Positions 26,439 through 35,224 of a DNA stretch of 64,000 nt are shown piece after piece; the stretch's first letter is position 1, and each line of letters opens with the position of its first letter. The notes beneath the pieces were generated by a model that saw nothing but the letters and a program-made list of their open reading frames with translations, searched no databases and was not told the DNA's origin. A program made the translations under genes and the position numbers. The stretch comes from Humibacter sp. RRB41 (GTDB lineage Bacteria; Actinomycetota; Actinomycetes; Actinomycetales; Microbacteriaceae), in NCBI RefSeq assembly GCF_022761015.1, contig NZ_JAKWJQ010000003.1, positions 310,001 through 374,000 on the forward strand. Direction: 5' to 3'.

Positions 26439-27644
26439 TCAGGACTCCAGCAGAGAGCGGATCGGAGGGCCGATCAAGTCGTCTTCGATCAGGAATGCGT
26501 CGTGGCCGAACGGGGAGTGGATCTCGATCGGATGCCCGCCGTGGATGCTCGAGGTCAGCCCGGCCGCGATGACACGCTGGCCGTCGACCGAGTAGAGGCG
26601 GTCGCTGTCGATGCCGAGAACGAGCGAGCGCGCTGTGACTCGGCCGAGCGCGGCGTCCACGCCTCCGCGTCCGCGTCCGATGTCGTGGGAGGTCATGGCG
26701 TTCACCACGGTGATATAGCTGTTCGCGTCGAAGCGCCGGGTGAACTTGTTGCCGTGGAAGTCGAGATACGACTCGACGGCGAATCGTCCGCCTGCTCCGA
26801 GCGGGCTGATACCGCTCTGCCAGCTGCGCTGGAAGCGCTCGTTCAGCTCGTTGGCGCTGCGGTAGTTGAGCAGTGCCATGCGGCGGGCCAGGGCGAGCCC
26901 GGCGTGCGGTCCGTCGCCATCGTCGGCATCGTAGTAGCGACCGGCCCGGAACTGCGGGTCGGTGCGGATCGCTTCGATCTGCACCGAATTGAGTGCGATC
27001 TGGTCGGCGGTCGAGAACGGGGGAGCAGCGACCACGGCCACTCGCTCCAGCCGGTTCGGAAAACTGATCGCCCACTCGAGGGACTGCATGCCGCCCATCG
27101 ACCCGCCGATCACCGCAGCCCAGCGATCGACGCCGATCGCGTCGGAGAACGCGGCCTGCGCGTTCACCTGGTCGCGAATGGTGGTGTACGGAAAGCGCGG
27201 GCCCCACTCGATGCCGTCCGGCGCGAGGGATGCCGGCCCGGTCGAGCCCTGACATCCGCCGATCATGTTCGGGGCGACCACGAACCAGCGGTCGGTGTCG
27301 ACGGGGAGACCGGGACCGACGACTCCGCCCCACCAGCCGGACGTCGGATGCCCGGGACCGGCCTTGCCGAGCACGTGGCTGTCGCCCGTGAGCGCGTGCA
27401 GCACGAGCACGGCGTTGTCACGTGCCTCGTTGAGAGTTCCCCACGTCTCGTACGCGATCGTCGCGCTCGACAGCGATCGGCCGCTCTCGAAGGCGACGGG
27501 GCCGATGCGTGCGAACGTGCGTTCACCCACCGGGTCGCCCTCGCGCCATGCGCCGCTCGCGCGCGGCTTGCCCAGCAGCGAACGAGCCTGCGCGTCGGTG
27601 ATGAAACTCGACGGCACCGTGTCTTCTGAGGTCTGCCAGTCCAT
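26439..27644 (-). CDS. metX: Homoserine O-acetyltransferase
   Basis: Alpha/beta-hydrolase that acetylates homoserine with acetyl-CoA, the committed step to methionine. 401 residues from ATG 27644. Family marks: AYETWGTLN, nucleophile serine in IGGSMGGMQSLEW, the second triad member in LGIDSDRLYS and the histidine in FGHDAFLIE. The frame is open 27 codons further upstream, but that part is leader sequence. It is downstream of metY on the same strand, separated by a very strong hairpin, so it may need its own promoter. Confidence 0.94.
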   Translation of the reverse strand: MDWQTSEDTVPSSFITDAQARSLLGKPRASGAWREGDPVGERTFARIGPVAFESGRSLSSATIAYETWGTLNEARDNAVLVLHALTGDSHVLGKAGPGHPTSGWWGGVVGPGLPVDTDRWFVVAPNMIGGCQGSTGPASLAPDGIEWGPRFPYTTIRDQVNAQAAFSDAIGVDRWAAVIGGSMGGMQSLEWAISFPNRLERVAVVAAPPFSTADQIALNSVQIEAIRTDPQFRAGRYYDADDGDGPHAGLALARRMALLNYRSANELNERFQRSWQSGISPLGAGGRFAVESYLDFHGNKFTRRFDANSYITVVNAMTSHDIGRGRGGVDAALGRVTARSLVLGIDSDRLYSVDGQRVIAAGLTSSIHGGHPIEIHSPFGHDAFLIEDDLIGPPIRSLLES

Positions 27645-27707
27645 GGTGAGATCAATTCTCGCCGCTGAAGCGGCGGCGCCGTGCCGTGTTACGGCGAGAA
27701 CGTGATG

Positions 27708-27721
27708 TCGGCACGTGCCGA
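27708..27721. promoter_or_regulatory. 14-bp palindrome upstream of metX
   Basis: TCGGCACGTGCCGA is a perfect palindrome 64-77 nt before the metX ATG and directly beside the metY terminator stem. It could be an operator for metX. Confidence 0.4.
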
Positions 27722-27765
27722 GCACGCGAAAAGGACCCGGCCGACGCCGGGTCCTTTTCGCGTGC
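27722..27765 (-). terminator. Strong terminator hairpin after metY
   Basis: A perfect 19-bp stem (GCACGCGAAAAGGACCCGG at 27722-27740, complement 27747-27765) with loop CCGACG, starting 5 nt after the metY stop. The AAAAGG/CCTTTT in the stem gives only a partial U tract. Confidence 0.85.
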
Positions 27766-27770
27766 GGGTG

Positions 27771-29099
27771 TTACGCCGTGACCGTGTCGGACTGCGCGAC
27801 GGCACGGGCCGCGGCGAGACCGGCCTCGAGGTCGGTCTTCAGATCGTCGACGTTCTCGAGTCCGACCGAGAGCCGTACCAGGCCGGGCGTCACGCCCGCG
27901 GTCAGCTGCTCCTCAGGCGAGAGCTGCGAGTGCGTCGTCGATGCCGGGTGGATGACCAGTGAGCGCACATCGCCGATGTTGGCCAGGTGGCTGAACAGCG
28001 TGAGGTTGTCGACCAGCGCGCGGCCGGCATCCACACCGCCCTTGAGCTCGAACGAGAGAACGGCGCCGACGCCCTTCGGGGCGTACTTGTTGGCGGCCGC
28101 GTACCACGGGCTCGTCGGCAGGCCCGAGTAGTTCACCGATGCCACGTCGGGGTGGCTCTCGAGGAACTCGGCGATCTCCTGTGCGTTCTGCACGTGACGC
28201 TCCACGCGAAGGGACAGCGTCTCGATGCCCTGGATGAGCAGCCACGCGCTGTTCGGCGCGATGGCGGAGCCCAGGTCGCGCAACAGTTGCACGCGGGCCT
28301 TGATGATGTAGGCGAGTCCGTCGCCGACGGCCTGCGTGTAGCTGACGCCGTGGTAGGACTCGTCGGGTTCGGTGAGGCCAGGAAACCTGTCGACGTGCTT
28401 CGACCACTCGAAGGTTCCGCCGTCGACCAGCACACCGCCGATGGTGGTGCCGTGGCCGCCGAGGAACTTCGTGGCGGAGTGCACCACGATGTCGGCACCG
28501 TGCTCGAACGGACGGATCAGGTACGGAGTCGCGATGGTGTTGTCGACGATCAGCGGCACGTCGTTCTCATGTGCGATGCCCGCGATGGTCTCGATGTCGA
28601 GGATGTTGATCTTCGGGTTGCCCACGGTCTCGGCGAAGAACAGCTTCGTGTTCGGGCGGACGGCGCGACGCCACTCCTCAGGGTCGTCCTGGTTCTCGAC
28701 GAACGTGGTCTCGATACCCAGTTTGCCCAGCGTGTACTTGAAGAGGTTGTAGGTGCCGCCGTAGATGGAGCTCGACGAGACGATGTGATCGCCGGCCTGA
28801 GCGATGTTGAGCACCGCGAACGTGGAGGCTGACTGGCCGGAGGCCAGCAGGAGTGCGCCGGTGCCTCCTTCGAGGGCTGCGACCCGCTCCTCGACGACGG
28901 CCTGCGTCGGGTTCTGGATGCGTGTGTAGATGTTGCCGAACTCGGCGAGGGCGAAGAGATTCTTCGCATGGTCCGAGTTATTGAACACATACGACGTGGT
29001 CTGGTAGATCGGCGTCGCCCTGGCGTTGGTCACCGGATCGGGCGCAGCGCCGGAGTGGATCTGCTTGGTCTCGAACTGCCACTGGTCGGCGTCGGTCAT
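27771..29099 (-). CDS. metY: O-acetylhomoserine aminocarboxypropyltransferase (sulfhydrylase)
   Basis: PLP enzyme of the Cys/Met-metabolism family that joins sulfide to O-acetylhomoserine, giving homocysteine; MetX makes its substrate. 442 residues from ATG 29099, with GGAGAG 4 nt upstream. Visible: [27 protein letters not shown] at the N-terminus, [23 protein letters not shown] (about 60-80), the PLP lysine in [18 protein letters not shown] (about 205-220) and [16 protein letters not shown] at the C-terminus. A weak promoter (TTGGGC, 17 nt, TACCCT) lies about 70 nt upstream; no SAM riboswitch was recognised. Confidence 0.94.
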   Translation of the reverse strand: MTDADQWQFETKQIHSGAAPDPVTNARATPIYQTTSYVFNNSDHAKNLFALAEFGNIYTRIQNPTQAVVEERVAALEGGTGALLLASGQSASTFAVLNIAQAGDHIVSSSSIYGGTYNLFKYTLGKLGIETTFVENQDDPEEWRRAVRPNTKLFFAETVGNPKINILDIETIAGIAHENDVPLIVDNTIATPYLIRPFEHGADIVVHSATKFLGGHGTTIGGVLVDGGTFEWSKHVDRFPGLTEPDESYHGVSYTQAVGDGLAYIIKARVQLLRDLGSAIAPNSAWLLIQGIETLSLRVERHVQNAQEIAEFLESHPDVASVNYSGLPTSPWYAAANKYAPKGVGAVLSFELKGGVDAGRALVDNLTLFSHLANIGDVRSLVIHPASTTHSQLSPEEQLTAGVTPGLVRLSVGLENVDDLKTDLEAGLAAARAVAQSDTVTA

Positions 29100-29212
29100 G
29101 ATTCTCTCCAGGTGATGTCTTGGGAGGCATCGGCGCGCATCCGCGTCGATGTTGACACAAGGGTAGGCATCGGGCATCCTGCGCCCAAAACGACTGCAAC
29201 ACGACGTAACCG

Positions 29213-30379
29213 TCAGAGACGGGCGTGCGGATGTCTTTCTCCCTCGCTCGGCTCGGCGTCGATCAGCAGAGTGCCGGGCGGCACCGGAACATCCGGCGCG
29301 CTGGGTGGAGGGATCTGTGCGAGCGCCTGTTTTCGGAACAGCCAGGGAAAGTCGGGCTCGATGACCCAGTGGAACGCTTTTTTGATGAACGGCTGGGCCA
29401 GGAACGCGGAGATCGCGATCGCCAGCAGGATCATGCCGACAAGCACCCACGGCGACTTCTGGTGGTCGAGCAGTCCGAACTGTCGAAGCGGATAAAGGAA
29501 GAAGCTGTGCAGCAGATAGATGTACATCGTCGCGGCGCCCCAGGCGGTGAACACGACGCGCCTGCGCGGTATCAACGTGAGGAACGCGATGGTGAGCAGC
29601 ATGCCGATGGCGATCATCAGCAGGCGCACGGCACCCGCCCACCACTGCTCGTACCCGAACGAGTCGTACTGCTCGTCGTAGAGCAGGAAGCGGCGGATCA
29701 GCAGATCGCGCCACACATCGATGTACAGGGCGAGGAACAGAAGCACGAGTCCGAAAAGCACGATCGCCCCTGCCCGCCATCGCCAGGCGACAGCGGACCT
29801 CAGCTCCAGCCAGCGTCTCGTGCCGCTGAATCGGCGCAGCTTCCAGCCGAAGACGAAGAACGGCAGCAGCCCGGCGGTGCGGGCGAGTGCGAGCGTGCTA
29901 TCGACGTTGTCGAGGTACCCGGCGGCGACGGAGATGACGAGGGCGAAGACCATCGGGTACCGCAGCATGACCAGATAGGGCAACGCCACCCGCCAGACGC
30001 CGAGGGCGATGAGGAACCACAGTGTCCAGCTCGCGGTCGTGTAGTCGAGACTGAACTTTCCGGTTCCCCACCAGTTGATCAGGCTCCACACCGTCTCGAA
30101 GATGATGTACGGGAAGACGATGTCGGTGAGCAGCCGTTTGAGGCCGCGGTAGCCGGGAGGCTGCGACTTCGCGAAATAGCCGGACACCGTGACGAAGACC
30201 GGCACGTGGAAGAGGTAGATGAAGAGGTAGGCCGTGTAGGCGGAATCCGAATCCGCGATCAGTTTCAGGATCGCGTGCCCGATCACCACGAGGGTGATCG
30301 CCAGCCATCGCGCGTTGTCCCAGTACGCGAGTCTGGCCCTGCGCGGCGTCGTCGTCTTGATTCGTTCGGCGATCGTCAT
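29213..30379 (-). CDS. Acyltransferase-3 family membrane protein
   Basis: A 388-residue membrane protein with about ten hydrophobic segments. The N-terminus YWDNARWLAITLVVIGHAILKL (about 19-40) has the conserved histidine region of acyltransferase-3 proteins, which O-acylate sugars or peptides outside the membrane; FHVPVFVTVSGYF follows. Nearest in pattern to the fucose 4-O-acetylase-like group. The proline-rich C-terminal 35 residues are cytoplasmic. ATG 30379 has TACGCT 7 nt upstream and no ribosome site. It is divergent from the SDR at 30456. Acceptor unknown. Confidence 0.8.
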   Translation of the reverse strand: MTIAERIKTTTPRRARLAYWDNARWLAITLVVIGHAILKLIADSDSAYTAYLFIYLFHVPVFVTVSGYFAKSQPPGYRGLKRLLTDIVFPYIIFETVWSLINWWGTGKFSLDYTTASWTLWFLIALGVWRVALPYLVMLRYPMVFALVISVAAGYLDNVDSTLALARTAGLLPFFVFGWKLRRFSGTRRWLELRSAVAWRWRAGAIVLFGLVLLFLALYIDVWRDLLIRRFLLYDEQYDSFGYEQWWAGAVRLLMIAIGMLLTIAFLTLIPRRRVVFTAWGAATMYIYLLHSFFLYPLRQFGLLDHQKSPWVLVGMILLAIAISAFLAQPFIKKAFHWVIEPDFPWLFRKQALAQIPPPSAPDVPVPPGTLLIDAEPSEGERHPHARL

Positions 30380-30386
30380 CCGATCC

Positions 30387-30392
30387 AGCGTA
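30387..30392 (-). promoter_or_regulatory. Likely -10 of the acyltransferase gene (leaderless)
   Basis: TACGCT on the minus strand ends 7 nt before the ATG at 30379. Confidence 0.4.
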
Positions 30393-30455
30393 TGACGCTG
30401 TGCTATCCATCGGCTATGTCGACGGGAGGGCTTGACGGCGGACAGAATGGTGGGC

Positions 30456-31235
30456 ATGGCATCTAGACGCGCAGTGGTGACGGGAGCGAGTTCGGGCATC
30501 GGCGAGGCGACGGTGCGTCTGTTGCGGGCGGGCGGCTGGGACGTCATCGCCGTCGCTCGCAGCACGGAGAAGCTGAAGACGATCGCTGAGGAAACGGGGG
30601 CTGAGGCCTTCACCGCCGACGTGTCGAAGCAGGCCGATGTCGATGCTCTGCGCGATCACGTCGTCGCGACCGGCGGCGCCCACGCCCTCGTGAACAATGC
30701 CGGCGGGGCACGCGGACTGGACTCGGTCGAGAAGTCCGACGTCGACGACTGGATCTGGATGTACGAGGTGAACGTGCTCGGCACGAAGCGCGTCATCTCG
30801 GCGTTGCTCCCGATCCTCCGCGCGGGGGCTGAGCAGACCGGGCATGCCGACATCCTGAACGTCACGTCCATCGCAGGGCACATCGCGTACGTGGGCGGGT
30901 CCGGCTACAACGCAGCCAAGTTCGCGGAGCGCGCGCTGACGGAGGTGCTCAGGCTCGAGCTGAACGGCGAGCCGATCCGGGTGATCGAGGTGGCGCCGGG
31001 CATGGTGCGCACCGACTTCTCGCTGAACCGGTTCGACGGCGACAAGGAGCGCGCCGACGCCGTCTACGCCGACGTGCCCGAGCCGTTGACGGCGGACGAC
31101 ATCGCCGACACGATCGTGAACGCGCTGGAGCGTCCAGCGCACGTCGACGTGGATCTGATCGTCGTCAAGCCGGTCGCCCAAGCGGCGCCGTACCGGTTCC
31201 ACCACGGACCGTTGCGCGTGGCGCGCGAGGACTGA
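30456..31235 (+). CDS. Short-chain dehydrogenase/reductase (YdfG-like)
   Basis: A 259-residue classical SDR with the NADP-binding TGASSGIGEA at residues 9-18, NNAGG (about 82) and catalytic Ser/Tyr/Lys in VTSIAGHIAYVGGSGYNAAKFAER (Tyr about 152, Lys about 156). The pattern VTGASSGIGEATVRLLRAGGWDVIAVARS resembles YdfG-type 3-hydroxy acid dehydrogenases. ATG 30456 is chosen; ATG 30447 and TTG 30432 are in frame. It is the first gene of a tight four-gene run with the K+ channel, an S51 peptidase and ung. Confidence 0.85.
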   Translation: MASRRAVVTGASSGIGEATVRLLRAGGWDVIAVARSTEKLKTIAEETGAEAFTADVSKQADVDALRDHVVATGGAHALVNNAGGARGLDSVEKSDVDDWIWMYEVNVLGTKRVISALLPILRAGAEQTGHADILNVTSIAGHIAYVGGSGYNAAKFAERALTEVLRLELNGEPIRVIEVAPGMVRTDFSLNRFDGDKERADAVYADVPEPLTADDIADTIVNALERPAHVDVDLIVVKPVAQAAPYRFHHGPLRVARED

Positions 31236-31238
31236 CGG

Positions 31239-31970
31239 ATGCCGGAGGCGGCCCAGGCGAGCACGTCGCGCGAGCGCGCGCTGCAGCGGTGGGAGCGGGT
31301 CAGCAGCTGGCCGTTCCTGGTGCTCTCGGTCGTCTTCATCGTCGTGTACAGCATCCGTTGCCTCGATCCGACGCTGGAGAACGCCTACTTCGTGGCGATC
31401 TGGACTGTGCTGCTGCTGATCTGGGCCGCGTTCATCGCGGACTACGTCGGGCGTCTGCTGCTCTCTGAACACAAGTGGGAGTTCGTGCGGCACAACGTTC
31501 CGGAGTTGCTGGGGGCGGCGGTTCCCGTGTTCCGGCCATTTCGGCTGTTGCGCGAACTTCGTCGTATTCCATTCTTCAACCGGCGTACGGGAGCGGCCGT
31601 GCGCGCGAGACTCGTGTCGTACGCTCTGGCGTTCGTGATCCTCTGGATCTACATGATCGCCATCACCGTCGTGCACGCGGAGCGCGGCGCGCCCGGCGCA
31701 ACCATCGTCAGCCTCGGGGACGCCCTCTACTGGGCGGTGGTGACCATCGCGACGGTGGGTTACGGCGACATGGTGCCGGTGACGACCTTCGGCCGCGTTC
31801 TCGCGGTGCTGCTCATGATCAGCGGCATTCTGATCGTCGGCGTGACGACCGCGACCGTCGTGTCCTATTTCAACGACACGGTGAGCCGCGCTCGGCACGG
31901 TCGTAGCGACCAGGGGCCGAATGAGGAGCGGGGACCGAATGACGAGACGCACGAGGAGGAACAGCGGTGA
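31239..31970 (+). CDS. Voltage-gated-type potassium channel
   Basis: 243 residues, with membrane segments at about 24-42, 50-72, 124-146 and 185-208 and the K+ selectivity filter TVGYGD at 172-177 after the pore helix. Between S2 and S5, RPFRLLRELRRI (99-110) places arginines every third or fourth residue, like an S4 voltage sensor. The C-terminal 35 residues are charged and probably disordered. It begins 3 nt after the SDR stop and its stop overlaps the next start. There is no RCK/TrkA-N regulatory domain. Confidence 0.88.
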   Translation: MPEAAQASTSRERALQRWERVSSWPFLVLSVVFIVVYSIRCLDPTLENAYFVAIWTVLLLIWAAFIADYVGRLLLSEHKWEFVRHNVPELLGAAVPVFRPFRLLRELRRIPFFNRRTGAAVRARLVSYALAFVILWIYMIAITVVHAERGAPGATIVSLGDALYWAVVTIATVGYGDMVPVTTFGRVLAVLLMISGILIVGVTTATVVSYFNDTVSRARHGRSDQGPNEERGPNDETHEEEQR

Positions 31971-32686
31971 GCATCCATCTGGTCGGGGGAGGGCATCGAC
32001 CCGAGACCGATTCCGCCGTCTTCGGGCCGTTCGTCGCCGAGTGCGTCGCTCGTATCGAAGCCGCGGGGGAAGAGCGCCAGCCGCGCATCGTCCTGCTGAC
32101 GGTGCGTGAGAACGCCGATCCCGGCCACGGCGCGAACCTGACGGCAGCACTCGGTCGCGCGGGATCCGTCGAGGTGCTGCACACCGTCGTCGCGGAGGGC
32201 GAGCGGATGCCGGCAGGCGCGATCGACGGTGCCGACGGCATTGCGGTGGGTGGAGGCATGACGCCCGCGTATCTCGAGGCGATCGCGCCGCTGGCTGCAG
32301 GCATCCGCTCGGCAGTGGAGGCCGGAACGCCGTACCTCGGCTTCTCCGCCGGGGCGATGATCGCTCCCGATCGAGCTCTGCTCGGCGGATGGCGCATCGA
32401 CGGCATCGAGATCGGCGACCAGGAGGCCGCTGAAGACCTCGACGAGCTCACCATCGTCGACGGACTCGGGCTGATCGACGTCACGGTCGACGTTCACGCT
32501 GCGCAGTGGGGCAACCTCACTCGGGCGATCGCCGCAGTCGATTCCGGCGCCGTCGAGGAGGCGGTCGCGATCGACGAATCGACGGTTCTCGTCGTCGGCA
32601 CCGGACCGTTGCGGGTCGCCGGAGCCGGAACGGTGTGGGTGCTCACCCGTGACGAACGCGGGGTTCTGGTGCGGAGCATGCGGTGA
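31967..32686 (+). CDS. Peptidase E-like protein (S51 / class I glutamine amidotransferase fold)
   Basis: A 239-residue protein with the GFSAGAM nucleophile elbow (Ser127) and GGGMTP (95-100), typical of S51 dipeptidase E and cyanophycinase relatives. Possible functions are cleavage of Asp- or Glu-linked peptides or another amide hydrolysis. There is no signal peptide, so it is cytoplasmic. GTG 31967 overlaps the channel stop and has GAGGAGGA upstream. The end overlaps ung. No partner in the window indicates the substrate. Confidence 0.78.
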   Translation: MSIHLVGGGHRPETDSAVFGPFVAECVARIEAAGEERQPRIVLLTVRENADPGHGANLTAALGRAGSVEVLHTVVAEGERMPAGAIDGADGIAVGGGMTPAYLEAIAPLAAGIRSAVEAGTPYLGFSAGAMIAPDRALLGGWRIDGIEIGDQEAAEDLDELTIVDGLGLIDVTVDVHAAQWGNLTRAIAAVDSGAVEEAVAIDESTVLVVGTGPLRVAGAGTVWVLTRDERGVLVRSMR

Positions 32687-33378
32687 CCGCCGCGAAAACC
32701 TTGACCGAGCTGGCCGCCGACGGATCGATGGATCCCGGCTGGGCCGAGGCACTCGCACCCGTCGCCGGCGACATCGCGGCGATGGGAGATTGGCTGCGCA
32801 GCGAGGTCGCCTCGGGACGCCACTACCTGCCGGCCGGCGCGAACGTGCTCCGCGCGTTCCGCTACCCACTGGCCGACGTTCGCGTGCTCATCGTCGGGCA
32901 GGATCCGTATCCCACGCCGGGGCATCCGATCGGCCTGTCGTTCGCCGTGGAACGCGACGTGCGTCCCGTTCCGCGCAGCCTGCAGAACATCTACAAGGAG
33001 CTGCGCACCGACCTCGGCGTCCAGCCGCCGCCGCACGGGGATCTGACCGCCTGGAGCGAGCACGGCATCATGCTTCTGAACAGGGTGCTCACCGTGCGGC
33101 CCGGTGCCGCCGGCTCGCATCGCGGAGTCGGCTGGGAGCGGGTGACCGAGCACGCGATCCGGGCGCTGGTCGCGCGCAGAACGCCACTCGTCGCGATCCT
33201 GTGGGGGAGGGATGCCGCCAACCTGCGCCCCCTGCTCGGCACGACCCCGGTGATCACCTCTCCGCACCCCAGTCCGCTCTCGGCCGATCGTGGCTTCTTC
33301 GGGTCGAAGCCGTTCAGCGGGGCCAACGAACTGCTCGCACGCCAAGGCGCCGAGCCAGTCGACTGGTCCCTGCGCTGA
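32683..33378 (+). CDS. ung: Uracil-DNA glycosylase, family 1
   Basis: Removes uracil from DNA to start base-excision repair. 231 residues with the water-activating motif [18 protein letters not shown] (about 71-88), the late [18 protein letters not shown] (about 193-210) and [14 protein letters not shown] 32683 overlaps the previous stop (GTGA), so it is the last gene of the SDR/channel/S51/ung run. It is followed by a structured spacer before the convergent tetR gene. Confidence 0.95.
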   Translation: MTAAKTLTELAADGSMDPGWAEALAPVAGDIAAMGDWLRSEVASGRHYLPAGANVLRAFRYPLADVRVLIVGQDPYPTPGHPIGLSFAVERDVRPVPRSLQNIYKELRTDLGVQPPPHGDLTAWSEHGIMLLNRVLTVRPGAAGSHRGVGWERVTEHAIRALVARRTPLVAILWGRDAANLRPLLGTTPVITSPHPSPLSADRGFFGSKPFSGANELLARQGAEPVDWSLR

Positions 33379-33427
33379 CCGGCGCTCCGCCCCCACGCGA
33401 CCACGCCCCGCCACCCCACCGACCGCC

Positions 33428-33495
33428 AGACTGCACGCCGGCGGCGAGACCGCGGTTAGTACCCTCCGTCTGGGCGCGGGCGTGCAGTCTCGCCG
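33428..33495. terminator. Inverted repeats between convergent ung and tetR
   Basis: AGACTGCACGCC (33428-33439) pairs with GGCGTGCAGTCT (33479-33490). A competing stem pairs CGGCGAGAC (33442-33450) with GTCTCGCCG (33487-33495). Both lie between the stop codons of ung and tetR, so termination in both directions is likely. Confidence 0.6.
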
Positions 33496-34227
33496 TCAGC
33501 GCGGGCGGCGGGCGAGCATGCCGGTGATGAGCTCGCCGAGAATGCGACGCAGGCGCGGTTCGACGTCGACGATCGCGTGCGCGAGCCGCGGGTCGCTGCG
33601 GTACAGCGTCGCGAGTTCCTGCCCCGGCGTCGCGATCTGCCAGAACGCGCCAGCCATCGCCGTCGTCGCGGCGATGATGTCGACCCCGTCGCTGCCGCTG
33701 AGGCCGGGGAGGAGCCGTCGCAGAGCGGCGACGATCGCGTCGAGCTCGTCGTGCGTGACGTACTTGAAGCGGCGAACGGCATCCGACGACACGTTGCGCT
33801 CGAGGTTCATCGGCGCTTGCGCGAGCAGGTCGCAGAACCTGCCGCGCTGAGTCAGCGTGCTGGCGATCGCTGCGGCGACGGCATCCGGGTCGGCGTCGGT
33901 CATCGCATCGAGCTCGGCGCGCAGGGCGGCCGACCACTCGCGCCAGCCGTCAGCGGTCAGGCGCAGGAAGATCTCCTCCCGCGTCTCGAAATAGCGCAGC
34001 AGAGCCGACTTGTGCATGCCGACCGCGTCGGCGATCTCGGTGAGCGTGATGTCGCGGATGCCCCGCTCGGCCGTCAGCGCACGCGCCGCCGCCATGATCG
34101 CCGCCTCGCGCGCCTGCTTCGCCTCCGGGCTGCGCGCGCGCTGGAATTCCACGTTGATCCCGGCGCTCGGCCCCGCGTCCTCACTCGTGTCCGCGGACGC
34201 GGACGCCTGCTCTGCCTTGGATGCCAT
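33496..34227 (-). CDS. TetR-family transcriptional regulator
   Basis: 243 residues from ATG 34227. The DNA-binding domain comes after a ~25-residue disordered lead: AREAAIMAAARALTAERGIRDITLTEIADAVGMHKSALLRYFETREEIFLRL (about 40-90). The C-terminal ligand domain matches the TetR group whose members carry DLLAQAPMNLERNVS. It is divergent from an SDR gene, and a TATGCT hexamer 6 nt from the ATG suggests a leaderless mRNA. It probably represses the SDR and itself through the inverted repeat at 34241-34255. Confidence 0.88.
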   Translation of the reverse strand: MASKAEQASASADTSEDAGPSAGINVEFQRARSPEAKQAREAAIMAAARALTAERGIRDITLTEIADAVGMHKSALLRYFETREEIFLRLTADGWREWSAALRAELDAMTDADPDAVAAAIASTLTQRGRFCDLLAQAPMNLERNVSSDAVRRFKYVTHDELDAIVAALRRLLPGLSGSDGVDIIAATTAMAGAFWQIATPGQELATLYRSDPRLAHAIVDVEPRLRRILGELITGMLARRPR

Positions 34228-34233
34228 GCAGCG

Positions 34234-34279
34234 AGCATAGCGCAACACAGTTGCGTAATTAAGAGAACAGTGTTTTACT
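34234..34279. promoter_or_regulatory. Back-to-back promoters with central inverted repeat
   Basis: Rightward: TTGCGT (34251-34256), 17 nt, TTTACT (34274-34279), then 7 nt to the SDR ATG. Leftward: TATGCT (34239-34234), then 6 nt to the tetR ATG. Between them CGCAAC-ACA-GTTGCG (34241-34255) is a perfect inverted repeat that overlaps the rightward -35, a good site for TetR. Confidence 0.6.
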
Positions 34280-34286
34280 AACTGTC

Positions 34287-35162
34287 ATGCAGAAGACATG
34301 GCTCATCACAGGTTCATCGCGCGGCTTCGGTCGCGCACTCGTGCGCTCCGCCCTCGAAGCGGGGGATTCCGTCGCTGCGACGGCCAGGCGGCCGGAGCAG
34401 CTCGACGATCTCGTCGCGGAGTTCGGAGATCGCATCCGCGCGATCGGGCTCGACGTGACCGACCGGCAAGGTGTGGTGGCCGCGATCGTTCAGGCGCGGG
34501 AAGCGTTCGGCCGGATCGACGTGATCGTCAACAACGCCGGCTACGCCAACGTGGCGCCGGTCGAGACCGGGGACGACGAGGACTTCCGCACCCAGTTCGA
34601 GACCAACTTCTGGGGCGTGTACAACGTGTCGAAGGCCGTCATTCCGGTGCTCAGGGCCCAAGGGGGCGGCCTCATCGTGCAGTTCTCATCGGTGGGTGGA
34701 CGCGTCGGCGGATCGGCAGGAATCGCCTCGTACCAGGCGGCGAAGTTCGCGATCGATGGCTTCAGTCGCGTGCTTCGCGCCGAGGTCGAACAGTTCGGCA
34801 TCAAGGTGCTGCTCGTCGAGCCGAGCGGATTCCGCACCGATTGGTCCGGCAGTTCGATGACGGTGCATGCGCTGCCCGAGGAGTACGAATCGACGATCGG
34901 AGCGCGATACCGCCAGGACGCACCGTCGCCGAACCTCACTGCAGGCGACCCGGAGCGGGCGGCAGGCATCCTCGTGCGGTTGGCGCGTCGCGACGACCTT
35001 CCGCACAATCTCCCGCTCGGTGCGAACGCTGCCAGGATGTCGGCGGCCTTCGATCGTGCCCAGCTCGAGAGCGACCTCGCCTGGCAGGACGTGAGCCGCT
35101 CGGCCGACTTCGGTGAGCCGTACCCGGTGGACTTCCCGCCACCGGCGACTCCCGTCGCCTGA
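34287..35162 (+). CDS. Short-chain dehydrogenase/reductase, divergent from tetR
   Basis: A 291-residue classical SDR: TGSSRGFGRALV at residues 8-19, NNAGYANVAPVE, catalytic FSSVGGRVGGSAGIASYQAAKFAIDGFSRVL and the PSGFRTDW segment. The TGSSRGFG variant is usual in a large SDR group often misnamed retinol or estradiol dehydrogenases; the real substrate is probably a xenobiotic or fatty ketone. The likely regulator is the divergent TetR. The ATG directly follows a promoter, so the mRNA would have no leader. Confidence 0.86.
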   Translation: MQKTWLITGSSRGFGRALVRSALEAGDSVAATARRPEQLDDLVAEFGDRIRAIGLDVTDRQGVVAAIVQAREAFGRIDVIVNNAGYANVAPVETGDDEDFRTQFETNFWGVYNVSKAVIPVLRAQGGGLIVQFSSVGGRVGGSAGIASYQAAKFAIDGFSRVLRAEVEQFGIKVLLVEPSGFRTDWSGSSMTVHALPEEYESTIGARYRQDAPSPNLTAGDPERAAGILVRLARRDDLPHNLPLGANAARMSAAFDRAQLESDLAWQDVSRSADFGEPYPVDFPPPATPVA

Positions 35163-35212
35163 CCTGCTGACGGTCGCAGGGGAGCGGTAACGCCGACGCA
35201 ACACGCGACGGT

Positions 35213-35218
35213 TACCCT
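35213..35218 (+). promoter_or_regulatory. Likely -10 of the GNAT gene (leaderless)
   Basis: TACCCT ends 6 nt before the GTG at 35225; no ribosome site is seen. Confidence 0.4.
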
Positions 35219-35224
35219 GGATCG

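Noticed and set aside
29100-29212. SAM riboswitch upstream of metY
   Set aside because: The leader is only about 60-70 nt after the likely promoter, and I found no riboswitch-like stem arrangement.
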